Assembly (NCBI GenBank): GCA_030374805.1 | Contig: JARGSG010000013.1 | Span: 868,001-932,000, forward strand | DNA: 64,000 nt | From: Gracilaria gracilis | Lineage: Eukaryota > Rhodophyta > Florideophyceae > Gracilariales > Gracilariaceae | Reading direction: 5' to 3' | In this document: piece after piece, positions 1 to 11,223 of the stretch | Layout of the letters: each line of letters starts with the position of its first letter | Numbering within the stretch: position 1 is the stretch's first letter | Made by a program: the position numbers and the translations under genes | Notes under the pieces: model-generated | Told to the model about the DNA's origin: nothing | Seen by the model: the letters and a program-made list of their open reading frames with translations, nothing else | The model's database searches: none

Positions 1-400
1 ACCGGAATCGCAGGATGTAATTAGCGATCGGTTACTGAAAGCACAAATAAACGACAGCACTTCGGACACGGACGCAGTTCTCTCTAGAGTGTTCTTGGGC
101 TCTAGGTCGTCAACATGCACGTTTTTCAAGGCTCAGAATGCCACGCAAGTTCCTGTGGCTATCATTCCCGTACTGGTTACAATCTGGTTTGGCTCGTTCG
201 TGCTTCTGCCTTGCGTAGCATGCTATGGCAGGAACATTTTCCTCGACTTGAGCAAACCAATTGGGTGGGCCAAGGTGATGTTGTCGGCCAAGGGCGATGA
301 GGATATGAATGTTGGTGATGCCATGATATTTGCTAAAGTTGAGGGTGGCACTCGTCGGTTCTTCGTGCATTTGCTACCCAAATTAGGGAAGAAGAATTGA
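1..400 (+). CDS. Six-cysteine three-pass membrane protein, C-terminal end (cut by window)
   Basis: This is the last part of a gene whose start lies left of the window. It encodes the end of the ectodomain with the last conserved cysteine (about 118), a transmembrane segment (about 145-215) and a cytoplasmic tail with the family motif IGWAK followed by a charged stretch. It matches the same part of the copies at 3557-4653 and 7767-8807. The final ten or so residues are in a different frame from the copy ending at 4653, owing to a one-base run-length difference, so the annotated stop may not be the true one. Function is unknown. Confidence 0.6.
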   Translation, partial: PESQDVISDRLLKAQINDSTSDTDAVLSRVFLGSRSSTCTFFKAQNATQVPVAIIPVLVTIWFGSFVLLPCVACYGRNIFLDLSKPIGWAKVMLSAKGDEDMNVGDAMIFAKVEGGTRRFFVHLLPKLGKKN

Positions 401-1862
401 GGGAGGTAGTATTGACGAGCAACTACAAAAGAAAAAGAAGGGCACGTGAAACGGTGTTGCGCCGCATATATCAATAATTGATTGAAGTTGCTTTATCCGA
501 AGGTAAAAACGTATCAGTATCAATTGCGAAAGCCACCTGCACCACCCGAAAAGCCCATCGCCCAGTCGGGTCAGCGAAGCCAGAGCGTCTCACACGAATG
601 GCATGACCCAGCCCGAAAGACATTGTTGAGAACACGGTAGTGCTTGCGCGCGTTAGTTCCGAGCCGGCAGCTCGCAGCAACATGAAACATGTGACAACTG
701 ATTTAGAAGGATAGTTACGTCAGCAAAGGCTAGCGTTACCCTTGGTAATTCTTTTGCGTTGCTGCAATGCTTCGAAGGAAACTTGCATGTCACCGATACG
801 ACTCGTTGTGCAACCAAGGGGTTATCTTCAAGGAATTAGTCTTGGCTTCTCTTTATTAGTGTCGCTTTCCCTTCTTTTCGTTTGCCTTCAAGACAACTGC
901 GTAGATGCGGCTCAAGTAGAACATTTGTCATCGTCTGGCATTTGCAAAAGCCAAAAAGGCTAAGGAATGCTGTTGAAGAGCTCATATCTGATTTGATGTT
1001 AGATGTGGCAAACAGTTCTGGTTCGTCTGCTGGTGTTTTATAGTGAGTCTGGACAATTCTATTGTTGCTACAAAGTGGTTATTGGGGCAGTAATGGTATC
1101 GGAGATTGTGTTTGGCCATTGTTTTTTGCAAAACTGTGGCCGTTTGGCTTACGTACCTCACGTTTTTTGGCGGCGGTAAGCATTTTGAGAGATTGGCAGT
1201 GTTCTGGAGAAGGACTTGCGCTCAGGGATGGACCGTGATGGAGTTCAATTGGCCTCTTGGAGCCCAGGACGTAGAGTGGTTAGTGCAACCGACTAATGAA
1301 GGTTAGTGAAGGTGATGTATTGCTAGCATATTCGGTGTAATTTGCAATAAACAGGGATGTCCAAAGATAAGAGCGGGCGTTCAACTGCAAGAGCACCCCG
1401 CTGTTCAAACGGGAAACAGCACTGACAGTGTGCCGACACTCCGCTTCACCCCTTTACATAGCGTAGAAAGGGACGTTCTCTTTTTTTCGGGAGAACGGGA
1501 ATCGAACTACCAGGCCTAGTAAACAAAGCTTTGTTACAGCTGCCATGCCTCCAGTGCAAAAACTCTACTCCTTCACTTTTTGAAATGGAACTGATTCATG
1601 GGTGTTTGAAAGTCCATTTGCCGGTCTGGATCGATTCGATAAGAATGGGGGACAATATGAGAAGCTTTTATGGAAATGGAATGCAATTCGAGATGGTCTT
1701 TGTTGGTCACAATTCTTTCCCGTAAAGAACGCTTCCCGTGGAGCGCTTTGAGACTCGCCTTAACTTCCGGACCAGTTTTTCTTGGCGACGCTGGAGAGCT
1801 TTGGTGGCGCTCAAAGTCATGCCAACTTCCTCCCAACTTACAGCGGTTGCGCCGCTCACTGA
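401..1862. other. Intergenic, array copy A
   Basis: No convincing gene is seen between the membrane gene end and the secreted gene. Short open frames occur on both strands, but none has a signal peptide plus sustained coding character. The same stretch recurs at 4654-6075. Confidence 0.5.
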
Positions 1863-2393
1863 TTATGTCCTTGAACATGGGTTACGTGTCCTGCTCCCAT
1901 GGCAGATTCGGTTTGCGGTTTTCAAACACTGTCTCAGAATTGGACCGGTGCTTCTAGGCCCACATCGTTGCCTTTGACCTTCAACAAAAGGAAAGTAGCG
2001 GCCGTCTCGGAACAGTCCTGGAGGAATTCTGAAACAGCGGGGAAGTTTCAGTATTCTATTTGGTACAATGTTCGGAGGTAAAACAGCTGGAGATGGCGGT
2101 GTGGTGGGAGTTGCAGACTGAAACGGCGAATCATCGGGATCGAGCGAGACTTCGAGAGCATCCCTTGGCAAGTTCATACGCTGCAGGATAATGTAGGATT
2201 CTCCATCCTCTATGGTTTTCAAAATTGACACACCAAACGTTCGATTTTGGGCTCCGCAATCTACCAAATATCCATCATCTGTCCCACAGCCTTGGTTATA
2301 ATTGCAGAATATTATCCTGATCTGTATCGCAAGGACTGACGGAGCCCATGCGAAGAGAAGAAGTATGCATGTTAGAAGAAATGATTTGTTCAT
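1863..2393 (-). CDS. Small secreted protein with two cysteine pairs (array copy A)
   Basis: A 176-residue protein of unknown function. It opens with a clear signal peptide (MNKSFLLTCILLLFAWAPSVLA) and was therefore started at 2393 rather than at the upstream in-frame ATG. The mature part has a short domain with cysteines in the pattern C-x4-GC...VDC and an N-glycosylation sequon (NRT), then a Pro/Thr-rich linker and a basic, cysteine-containing tail. The first domain resembles the N-terminal part of the secreted protein at 28399. A TATA-like box (GTATATAAG) lies about 125 bp upstream on the minus strand near 2517-2527. The basic tail could be a wrong exon or frame; the N-terminal 100 residues are the better supported part. 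Confidence 0.6.
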   Translation of the reverse strand: MNKSFLLTCILLLFAWAPSVLAIQIRIIFCNYNQGCGTDDGYLVDCGAQNRTFGVSILKTIEDGESYIILQRMNLPRDALEVSLDPDDSPFQSATPTTPPSPAVLPPNIVPNRILKLPRCFRIPPGLFRDGRYFPFVEGQRQRCGPRSTGPILRQCLKTANRICHGSRTRNPCSRT

Positions 2394-3556
2394 GTTCGGT
2401 TCGTTCAATACACGATAGAGAAAGAAGAAGAGGGCTCGTAGCAAAGGCTTCTCAGCTGGAATAGATACTGGTACGCTTGGAAAGAGTGAAGCTCTCCACC
2501 GAGGGCAATGATTCTCTTATATACGCTTCGAAGAGAAAGAAGCTGCCATAGTGCCAGTTCAGTGCTACAGGGAATCACAGGTGACCACGCATGTGGGTGG
2601 TTAGATGAGGAATCTGATTGGTTTATTCTGCATACCTTCAATGGTATTTTGGTGTAGGGAAAAAGTTTCTTGTGTTGTCAGCGTGTCGTTGTGTATATAT
2701 ATATCGACTTTTCTTGGTCAGGTTTATACAGTACTTTCCTGCTTGCGCTCGCGGAGACAAGCTCCCTAAGAAAGTGAGTGGCTCGGCCGGCTGGCTTTTT
2801 CGATTCTCGGTTTAGCAGTTGTCACGCAGTTTGATTGTTGGCGTTTTATGTATTTCAGGATAGGCCCAATAATGAGCGTACGCCTCCTGACAAGTCTCAG
2901 TTGGCACTATTGGTTTCCCCAGCCCAGCTGCTATGCGTATCGTCATGCCTGACTATTATTTGAGAGTGAAATAGGAAAGTTACCTTGGTGGCATACGCTG
3001 TCCCACAATTAAGGACAGTCATGCTTTGTAAAACAAGTTGAGGTAATGACCTCTGCATTATCCGTTACTTCAAAGGGTGAATGTAGAAAAGAAAGGTAGC
3101 AATCTACTCGAGCAGTGCCTCAAAGGTGTTGGTCTTTGAAGGTAACGCTACCTACTTCCATAAGAAAACGATGCAACTATCACGTTGGGGACAGGCAGGA
3201 CGCGTGACCCAAAGGCATGGAATAAGGAAAGAGTGTTATCTACACGTAACTTGCAGCTCAGAGTTATTGAAGCCGAAGACCAAATCCTGGCAAATCAGAA
3301 TGATGGTTTATGGAGCATGCCGGAAGCTAGGAGCATGTGCGCATGTTTTGGGGGCGGCACATGGCTATCGACTGTATGATGTACCTGGTACTATGATACT
3401 CTGTGTTTGGAATCCTTGAACCCCGGGTGGCTTCGATCTAGTGCTCTCAGAACATTTCTCATTTGCAAGGCGCTACGTTCGTTTCGGGAGCTAACATATT
3501 CACCGCGAGTAGACCAACTAGTCAGTGCATGCCTCAGGGACATTGTGGTGGACAAA
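2394..3556. other. Intergenic between divergent genes, array copy A
   Basis: About 1.1 kb separating the minus-strand secreted gene from the plus-strand membrane gene. Apart from the TATA-like box, a short TA run at 2693-2704 and a GGTAACGCTACC motif near 3141, nothing is recognised. It is repeated at 6607-7766. Confidence 0.5.
2517..2527 (-). promoter_or_regulatory. TATA-like box of the secreted protein gene
   Basis: On the minus strand the sequence reads GTATATAAGA, about 125 bp before the ATG at 2393. The same box precedes the duplicate gene, near 6728-6738. Confidence 0.45.
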
Positions 3557-4653
3557 ATGGTTCTCATCAAGGTCAAGTCTCAGTTTGTTACTCTTTTCAT
3601 CTCTGTCGTTACTGCTCTAGCCGAAATCTCTTTCACTGCTGCCCTGATTTCAATCAATTCATACTTCCAATGCCATAAACTGGGAAAAACGGTAAGCCTC
3701 TCTACGTTCGAGATCACCAGAAAACAATTTCTATCATTGTAACTGCATGTATCGTTGTCTTTGTCAGCATCGAGATCGCTGTTGGTGCGAGTATTGAAGA
3801 CGAGGTGCGGATGATTCCTTTTGATGAACCGTGTGTGCAGATAGGAGTGAATACTGGCCAGGAGTTTACCTCAATTGAACAACCCACCAGAAGCTATCTG
3901 GCACAAACTTCCTGTTTACGGTTCGAGGATTTCCATCTACAGATTCGTTTGGCCAATTTCAGTCTCAGTTCTATCGAGGTTTCTTGCGCGAGAAGCAGCG
4001 GTATACGAGCTTCACATTCGCGATCGCCCTCGGCGCCAGGACGCAACAGGCAAAGCGTTATTGCGGAGTGGATGATTGGGTGTGTACGGAAATGTTCATT
4101 TACGAGACTAAGGAACGGTGTTTTCAGTTTCTCACACCTTCTGGACGAACAAGAAAGTCTGGTGAATGAAACACGGTTCTTTGAAGTGAGGCTGTTTTTC
4201 CAACCGGAATCGCAGGATGTAATTAGCGATCGGTTACTGAAAGCACAAATAAACGACAGCACTTCGGACACGGACGCAGTTCTCTCTAGAGTGTTCTTGG
4301 GCTCTAGGTCGTCAACATGCACGTTTTTCAAGGCTCAGAATGCCACGCAAGTTCCTGTGGCTATCATTCCCGTACTGGTTACAATCTGGTTTGGCTCGTT
4401 CGTGCTTCTGCCTTGCGTAGCATGCTATGGCAGGAACATTTTCCTCGACTTGAGCAAACCAATTGGGTGGGCCAAGGTGATGTTGTCGGCCAAGGGCGAT
4501 GAGGATATGAATGTTGGTGATGCCATGATATTTGCTAAAGTTGAGGGTGGCACTCGTCGGTTCTTCGTGCATTTTGCTACCCAAATTAGGGAAGAAGAAT
4601 TGAGGGAGGGAGTATTGACGAGCAACTACAAAAGAAAAAGAAGGGGCACGTGA
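3557..4653 (+). pseudogene. Six-cysteine three-pass membrane protein, frame-broken copy (array A/B)
   Basis: Same gene as the intact copy at 7767-8807. The start MVLIKVKSQFVTL is present at 3557, but single-base run-length differences interrupt the frame in the first third, with others around 4000 and 4080. The sections around them still encode both N-terminal membrane segments, the six-cysteine ectodomain and the C-terminal membrane segment. The end of the gene is better preserved here than in the intact copy: it reads on in frame into an acidic/basic tail ending KRKRRGT. Either the copy is decaying or the breaks are consensus errors in the assembly. All lie in or next to short base runs, which favours errors. 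Confidence 0.55.
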
Positions 4654-6075
4654 AACGGTGTTGCGCCGCATATATCAATAATTGATTGAAGTTGCTTTAT
4701 CCGAAGGTAAAAACGTTATCAGTATCAATTGCGAAAGCCACCTGCACCACCCGAAAAGCCCATCGCCCAGTCGGGTCAGCGAAGCCAGAGCGTCTCACAC
4801 GAATGGCATGACCCAGCCCGAAAGACATTGTTGAGAACACGGTAGTGCTTGCGCGCGTTAGTTCCGAGCCGGCAGCTCGCAGCAACATGAAACATGTGAC
4901 AACTGATTTAGAAGGATTAGTTACGTCAGCAAAGGCTAGCGTTACCCTTGGTAATTCTTTTGCGTTGCTGCAATGCTTCGAAGGAAACTTGCATGTCACC
5001 GATACGACTCGTTGTGCAACCAAGGGGTTATCTTCAAGGAATTAGTCTTGGCTTCTCTTTATTAGTGTCGCTTTCCCTTCTTTTCGTTTGCCTTCAAGAC
5101 AACTGCGTAGATGCGGCTCAAGTAGAAACATTTGTCATCGTCTGGCATTTGCAAAAGCCAAAAAGGCTAAGGAATGCTGTTGAAGAGCTCATATCTGATT
5201 TGATGTTAGATGTGGCAAACAGTTCTGGTTCGTCTGCTGGTGTTTTATAGTGAGTCTGGACAATTCTATTGTTGCTACAACAGTGGTTATTGGGGCAGTA
5301 ATGGTATCGGAGATTGTGTTTGGCCATTGTTTTTTGCAAAACTGTGGCCGTTTGGCTTACGTACCTCACGTTTTTTTGGCGGCGGGTAAGCATTTTGAGA
5401 GATTGGCAGTGTTCTGGAGAAGGACTTGCGCTCAGGGATGGACCGTGATGGAGTTCAATTGGCCTCTTGGAGCCCAGGACGTAGAGTGGTTAGTGCAACC
5501 GACTAATGAAGGTTAGTGAAGGTGATGTATTGCTAGCATATTCGGTGTAATTTGCAATAAACAGGGATGTCCAAAGATAAGAGCGGGGCCGTTCAACTGC
5601 AAGAGCACCCCGCTGTTCAAACGGGAAACAGCACTGACAGTGTGCCGACACTCCGCTTCACCCCTTTACATAGCGTAGAAAGGGACGTTCTCTTTTTTCG
5701 GGAGAACGGGAATCGAACTACCAGGCCCTAGTAAACAAAGCTTTGTTACAGCTGCCATGCCTCCAGTGCAAAAACTCTACCTCCTTCACTTTTTGAAATG
5801 GAACTGATTCATGGGTGTTTGAAAGTCCATTTGCCGGTCTGGATCGATTCGATAAGAATGGGGGACAATATGAGAAGCTTTTATGGAAATGGAATGCAAT
5901 TCGAGATGGTCTTTGTTGGTCACAATTCTTTCCCGTAAAGAACGCTTCCCGTGGAGCGCTTTGAGACTCGCCTTAACTTCCGGACCAGTTTTTCTTGGCG
6001 ACGCTGGAGAGCTTTGGTGGCGCTCAAAGTCATGCCAACTTCCTCCCAACTTACAGCGGTTGCGCCGCTCACTGA

Positions 6076-6606
6076 TTATGTCCTTGAACATGGGTTACGT
6101 GTCCTGCTCCCATGGCAGATTCGGTTTGCGGTTTTCAAACACTGTCTCAGAATTGGACCGGTGCTTCTAGGCCCACATCGTTGCCTTTGACCTTCAACAA
6201 AAGGAAAGTAGCGGCCGTCTCGGAACAGTCCTGGAGGAATTCTGAAACAGCGGGGAAGTTTCAGTATTCTATTTGGTACAATGTTCGGAGGTAAAACAGC
6301 TGGAGATGGCGGTGTGGTGGGAGTTGCAGACTGAAACGGCGAATCATCGGGATCGAGCGAGACTTCGAGAGCATCCCTTGGCAAGTTCATACGCTGCAGG
6401 ATAATGTAGGATTCTCCATCCTCTATGGTTTTCAAAATTGACACACCAAACGTTCGATTTTGGGCTCCGCAATCTACCAAATATCCATCATCTGTCCCAC
6501 AGCCTTGGTTATAATTGCAGAATATTATCCTGATCTGTATCGCAAGGACTGACGGAGCCCATGCGAAGAGAAGAAGTATGCATGTTAGAAGAAATGATTT
6601 GTTCAT
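6076..6606 (-). CDS. Small secreted protein with two cysteine pairs (array copy B)
   Basis: Duplicate of the gene at 1863-2393, with the same 176-residue protein: signal peptide, C-x4-GC motif, NRT sequon, Pro/Thr linker and basic tail. The start at 6606 is chosen because the signal peptide begins there. The predicted proteins from the two copies are identical, so the coding sequence shows no drift even though the flanking non-coding DNA has several run-length differences. Function is unknown. Confidence 0.6.
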   Translation of the reverse strand: MNKSFLLTCILLLFAWAPSVLAIQIRIIFCNYNQGCGTDDGYLVDCGAQNRTFGVSILKTIEDGESYIILQRMNLPRDALEVSLDPDDSPFQSATPTTPPSPAVLPPNIVPNRILKLPRCFRIPPGLFRDGRYFPFVEGQRQRCGPRSTGPILRQCLKTANRICHGSRTRNPCSRT

Positions 6607-7766
6607 GTTCGGTTCGTTCAATACACGATAGAGAAAGAAGAAGAGGGCTCGTAGCAAAGGCTTCTCAGCTGGAATAGATACTGGTACGCTTGGAAAGAGT
6701 GAAGCTCTCCACCGAGGGCAATGATTCTCTTATATACGCTTCGAAGAGAAAGAAGCTGCCATAGTGCCAGTTCAGTGCTACAGGGAATCACAGGTGACCA
6801 CGCATGTGGGTGGTTAGATGAGGAATCTGATTGGTTTATCTGCATACCTTCAATGGTATTTTGGTGTAGGGAAAAAGTTTCTTGTGTTGTCAGCGTGTCG
6901 TTGTGTATATATATATCGACTTTTCTTGGTCAGGTTTATACAGTACTTTCCTGCTTGCGCTCGCGGAGACAAGCTCCCTAAGAAAGTGAGTGGCTCGGCC
7001 GGCTGGCTTTTTCGATTCTCGGTTTAGCAGTTGTCACGCAGTTTGATTGTTGGCGTTTTATGTATTTCAGGATAGGCCCAATAATGAGCGTACGCCTCCT
7101 GACAAGTCTCAGTTGGCACTATTGGTTTCCCCAGCCCAGCTGCTATGCGTATCGTCATGCCTGACTATTATTTGAGAGTGAAATAGGAAAGTTACCTTGG
7201 TGGCATACGCTGTCCCACAATTAAGGACAGTCATGCTTTGTAAAACAAGTTGAGGTAATGACCTCTGCATTATCCGTTACTTCAAAGGGTGAATGTAGAA
7301 AAGAAAGGTAGCAATCTACTCGAGCAGTGCCTCAAAGGTGTTGGTCTTTGAAGGTAACGCTACCTACTTCCATAAGAAAACGATGCAACTATCACGTTGG
7401 GGACAGGCAGGACGCGTGACCCAAAGGCATGGAATAAGGAAAGAGTGTTATCTACACGTAACTTGCAGCTCAGAGTTATTGAAGCCGAAGACCAAATCCT
7501 GGCAAATCAGAATGATGGTTTATGGAGCATGCCGGAAGCTAGGAGCATGTGCGCATGTTTGGGGGCGGCACATGGCTATCGACTGTATGATGTACCTGGT
7601 ACTATGATACTCTGTGTTTGGAATCCTTGAACCCCGGGTGGCTTCGATCTAGTGCTCTCAGAACATTTCTCATTTGCAAGCGCTACGTTCGTTTCGGGAG
7701 CTAACATATTCACCGCGAGTAGACCAACTAGTCAGTGCATGCCTCAGGGACATTGTGGTGGACAAA

Positions 7767-8807
7767 ATGGTTCTCATCAAGGTCAAGTCTCAGTTTGTTA
7801 CTCTTTTCATCTCTGTCGTTACTGCTCTAGCCGAAATCTCTTTCACTGCTGCCCTGATTTCAATCAATTCATACTTCCAATGCCATAAACTGGAAAACGG
7901 TAAGCCTCTCTACGTTCGAGATCACCAGAAAACAATTTCTATCATTGTAACTGCATGTATCGTTGTCTTTGTCAGCATCGAGATCGCTGTTGGTGCGAGT
8001 ATTGAAGACGAGGTGCGGATGATTCCTTTTGATGAACCGTGTGTGCAGATAGGAGTGAATACTGGCCAGGAGTTTACCTCAATTGAACAACCCACCAGAA
8101 GCTATCTGGCACAAACTTCCTGTTTACGGTTCGAGGATTTCCATCTACAGATTCGTTTGGCCAATTTCAGTCTCAGTTCTATCGAGGTTTCTTGCGCAGA
8201 AGCAGCGGTATACGAGCTTCACATTCGCGATCGCCCTCGGCGCCAGACGCAACAGGCAAAGCGTTATTGCGGAGTGGATGATTGGGGTGTACGGAAATGT
8301 TCATTTACGAGACTAAGGAACGGTGTTTTCAGTTTCTCACACCTTCTGGACGAACAAGAAAGTCTGGTGAATGAAACACGGTTCTTTGAAGTGAGGCTGT
8401 TTTTCCAACCGGAATCGCAGGATGTAATTAGCGATCGGTTACTGAAAGCACAAATAAACGACAGCACTTCGGACACGGACGCAGTTCTCTCTAGAGTGTT
8501 CTTGGGCTCTAGGTCGTCAACATGCACGTTTTTCAAGGCTCAGAATGCCACGCAAGTTCCTGTGGCTATCATTCCCGTACTGGTTACAATCTGGTTTGGC
8601 TCGTTCGTGCTTCTGCCTTGCGTAGCATGCTATGGCAGGAACATTTTCCTCGACTTGAGCAAACCAATTGGGTGGGCCAAGGTGATGTTGTCGGCCAAGG
8701 GCGATGAGGATATGAATGTTGGTGATGCCATGATATTTGCTAAAGTTGAGGGTGGCACTCGTCGGTTCTTCGTGCATTTGCTACCCAAATTAGGGAAGAA
8801 GAATTGA
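7767..8807 (+). CDS. Six-cysteine three-pass membrane protein, intact copy
   Basis: About 346 residues, not matched to a named family. Two hydrophobic segments at residues 8-30 and 50-70 are separated by a basic loop (PLYVRDHQK). An ectodomain of about 200 residues follows, with six spaced cysteines including the shared TSCLRF motif and N-glycosylation sequons. A C-terminal membrane segment (PVAIIPVLVTIWFGSFVLL) and a short cytoplasmic tail with IGWAK complete it. The layout matches the genes at 9372 and 25811. I start it at the ATG at 7767 because upstream in-frame residues look non-coding. The last ten residues differ from the copy ending at 4653 by a one-base shift, so the true tail may be longer. 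A receptor or adhesion role is inference only. Confidence 0.65.
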   Translation: MVLIKVKSQFVTLFISVVTALAEISFTAALISINSYFQCHKLENGKPLYVRDHQKTISIIVTACIVVFVSIEIAVGASIEDEVRMIPFDEPCVQIGVNTGQEFTSIEQPTRSYLAQTSCLRFEDFHLQIRLANFSLSSIEVSCAEAAVYELHIRDRPRRQTQQAKRYCGVDDWGVRKCSFTRLRNGVFSFSHLLDEQESLVNETRFFEVRLFFQPESQDVISDRLLKAQINDSTSDTDAVLSRVFLGSRSSTCTFFKAQNATQVPVAIIPVLVTIWFGSFVLLPCVACYGRNIFLDLSKPIGWAKVMLSAKGDEDMNVGDAMIFAKVEGGTRRFFVHLLPKLGKKN

Positions 8808-9371
8808 GGGAGGTAGTATTGACGAGCAACTACAAAAGAAAAAGAAGGGCACGTGAAACGGTGTTGCGCCGCATATATCAATAATTGATTGAAGTTGCTT
8901 TATCCGAAGGTAAAAACGTATCAGTATCAATTGCGAAAGCCACCTGCACCACCCGAAAAGCCCATCGCCCAGTCGGGTCAGCGAAGCCAGAGCGTCTCAC
9001 ACGAATGGCATGACCCAGCCCGAAAGACATTGTTGAGAACACGGTAGTGCTTGCGCGCGTTAGTTCCGAGCCGGCAGCTCGCAGCAACATGAAACATGTG
9101 ACAACTGATTTAGAAGGATAGTTACGTCAGCAAAGGCTAGCGTTACCCTTGGTAATTCTTTTGCGTTGCTGCAATGCTTCGAAGGAAACTTGCATGTCAC
9201 CGATACGACTCGTTGTGCAACCAAGGGGTTATCTTCAAGGAATTAGTCTTGGCTTCTCTTTATTAGTGTCGCTTTCCCTTCTTTTCGTTTGCCTTCAAGA
9301 CAACTGCGTAGATGCGGCTCAAGAGCATTGGAGAACACAGCAAAACATATTCTGCTTATGCTTGGACCACG

Positions 9372-10502
9372 ATGGTGATAGTTGAGTTTCCGTCCCCAAC
9401 TGTGAGCGTAGCAATCACACTGATTAGTGCGCTTGTTGAACTTTTGCTACTGAACGCTATCAAGAACTTGAACGCTATTTACGAGTGCGCGCTGCTAAAG
9501 CGTCATCGTTTGGTTCGAATAAGGTCTCATATGCGCCGCATCAGGATTGTTAACGTGCTTGTACTCATTTTCTTTCTCGCGCTCGAAGCAATCTATTCCA
9601 CTTACTCCTCTCCCATCACCACCAAAACGCAGCTAGTCGAGGCCTGCGTCTCCGTGCGGCCAAGTGTGCAGACGAGGTTTGAGCAACACCAGTTCTGGGC
9701 TGAGGCTCGTACAACGGTGGGATCGTGCCTCACAGTGGAAGGCGATGTCGTGTCTATCCGTATCGGAAACTATAGCGTCGATTCCGAGAACATGCGCGTG
9801 AGCTGCAGTAAGGAGGTTTACTTCAGATTCAGAATCAACGACACGCGCGAGCTTTCCACCGCAGATAGTACGTTATCGTGTGTGCCCACCGAAATTGAAG
9901 ACTACTGCGTGAGAGCCAAAATCGGCGAAAACAAGAACAACAATTACAATGTACTGTGGATTACGGATGAGTACAACAAATACTCTATCATGGACGAAAA
10001 GCTGCCGTTCAGAAGAACCGAAGTGCTATTTCCAGTGCACGAGCACTTAGACTTTTTGGCGAGAAGGATGGCTCGCAATGAGGATCGTTATTCGATCTTC
10101 TTGCGCAACAACGTGCTGTTGGATGCGGTGAACGACAGTTGCGTGTTTGAGGAGGAGGACGGAGTGCCGGCGACGAGCATTTCGACGCCGATTGCTATCG
10201 TACTAGTGACTTTTTGGGGCATTTCGCTGGTGTCTTTCACTCTAACAACTGCTCTGAACCGCAGGAGGTTTTATAGCGTGGGAAATATGTTAGATGTTGC
10301 GTGCAAGACGAGGCGAGCGTCGGATGATGAGCGCTACCCCATCGCCAATGCAAGCATCCGCATGACGGTGGAGAACGGTTCACCTCATTTTGTGATGTGT
10401 GACTGGGAAGGAGAACAGCAGAGCTCAGAGGAGGGTGGTGTGGAGAGCCCTAACAGAGTGATGAGGGACGAAGAGGTGGTGGATTTAGGACATGAGTCGT
10501 GA
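9372..10502 (+). CDS. Six-cysteine three-pass membrane protein, divergent paralogue
   Basis: A 376-residue protein with the same layout as the array gene: two N-terminal membrane segments (about 10-32 and 56-76) around a basic loop with RSHMRRIRIV, a glycosylated ectodomain with six cysteines (AC, GSC, VSC, LSC, DYC, DSC), a third membrane segment (IAIVLVTFWGISLVSFTL) and a cytoplasmic tail. The tail is longer here and ends in an acidic stretch. Outside these features identity to the array copies is low, so this is an older paralogue. It starts just after array copy C breaks off, which marks it as the likely exchange partner that formed the array. Confidence 0.7.
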   Translation: MVIVEFPSPTVSVAITLISALVELLLLNAIKNLNAIYECALLKRHRLVRIRSHMRRIRIVNVLVLIFFLALEAIYSTYSSPITTKTQLVEACVSVRPSVQTRFEQHQFWAEARTTVGSCLTVEGDVVSIRIGNYSVDSENMRVSCSKEVYFRFRINDTRELSTADSTLSCVPTEIEDYCVRAKIGENKNNNYNVLWITDEYNKYSIMDEKLPFRRTEVLFPVHEHLDFLARRMARNEDRYSIFLRNNVLLDAVNDSCVFEEEDGVPATSISTPIAIVLVTFWGISLVSFTLTTALNRRRFYSVGNMLDVACKTRRASDDERYPIANASIRMTVENGSPHFVMCDWEGEQQSSEEGGVESPNRVMRDEEVVDLGHES

Positions 10503-11070
10503 GAGAGAGAGCGAAGGACGTCGAGAGCCGCTACACCCAACACCTTCCGCTCTGTTGGTTGGCAACCATATTTCATAGCTCATGCAACAGGCTGCTTCGC
10601 TGCTATCAGATCAACTCTTCCCCCGCATTCGATATCGAAGAAGAAACTGTTGTAGTCGCGCAAGGGGACGGGCCAGTCTCGGCGCGTGTCTGCGCAGCTG
10701 CGCGTGTCTGCGCAGCGTAACGATCTGCATTCGCATATGCACTCAGGCTAAATGATACTTTACACTGTCAGTGTTTTAGATTCTAAGATTCTGATTTAGG
10801 ATACAATTTATCAAATTCATATTTTAATTATGCATTTGAATTTTCTACGTTGAGGAGAGCAAGAGGTGGCCGGCGCCTATTCCTGGTCCACCTGACAAGG
10901 GTTAATCTCTACCACAACACATTCAAGAAATCTCTATGGTCGACGGCTCTTAAAGTAACGAAAGTCCGAGTAGATTTTGAACCCATTTGTCGGTCGTGAA
11001 TCCTTCATGCACCGTTTCTGGAGAACGTTACATACCACCACGTACACTTTTTGAAAGAAAAGCAGGTACG
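10503..11070. other. Intergenic
   Basis: No gene seen. A short GC-rich direct repeat (GCGCGTGTCTGCGCAGC twice) lies near 10682-10718, followed by AT-rich DNA. Confidence 0.5.
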
Positions 11071-11223
11071 TCAAAACTGGGGATATACTATCTGTAGAAC
11101 GAAGTCGATGATGAAGCTTGCTCCGTACATAAAAGCGAGCACTACGGGCAGAAGAATGGCGAGATTTTGCAAATCTCCAAACAACGCATCGTAGCCACGA
11201 TCAAAAGCTCTGTAGTCATTCAT
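11071..11223 (-). CDS. Possible 50-residue single-pass membrane peptide
   Basis: A short uninterrupted frame from an ATG at 11223 to TGA at 11071. It encodes an acidic/aromatic N-terminus (MNDYRAFDRGYDALFGDLQN) and then one long hydrophobic stretch ending IVYPQF. The composition (charged head, clean membrane segment, short polar end) is typical of small membrane subunits, but I cannot place it in a family. It could also be the last exon of a spliced gene, since possible acceptor AGs lie just upstream. No neighbouring gene informs its role. Confidence 0.35.
   Translation of the reverse strand: MNDYRAFDRGYDALFGDLQNLAILLPVVLAFMYGASFIIDFVLQIVYPQF

Larger units (their letters stand above)
1..9323. 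repeat. Tandem array, ~4.2 kb unit, about 2.2 copies
   Basis: The same sequence starts at 2, 4204 and 8409, giving periods of 4,202 and 4,205 bp. The third copy stops at 9323, where it passes into a divergent paralogue. Each full unit holds one minus-strand secreted protein gene and one plus-strand membrane protein gene. Copies are nearly identical and differ almost only by single-base changes in run length. The first part of copy A (1-916) and copy C (8409-9323) share the same one-base losses relative to copy B, for example in the C-terminal tail of the membrane gene. The array probably arose by unequal exchange between paralogues of the membrane gene. Very recent duplication or an assembly artefact could both give this near-identity. 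Confidence 0.95.

Noticed and set aside
1470-1560. tRNA-like GTAGTTCGATTCCC on the minus strand (also in array copy B)
   Set aside because: The T-stem does not pair and no acceptor or D-arm could be closed; it is not a tRNA gene on this evidence.
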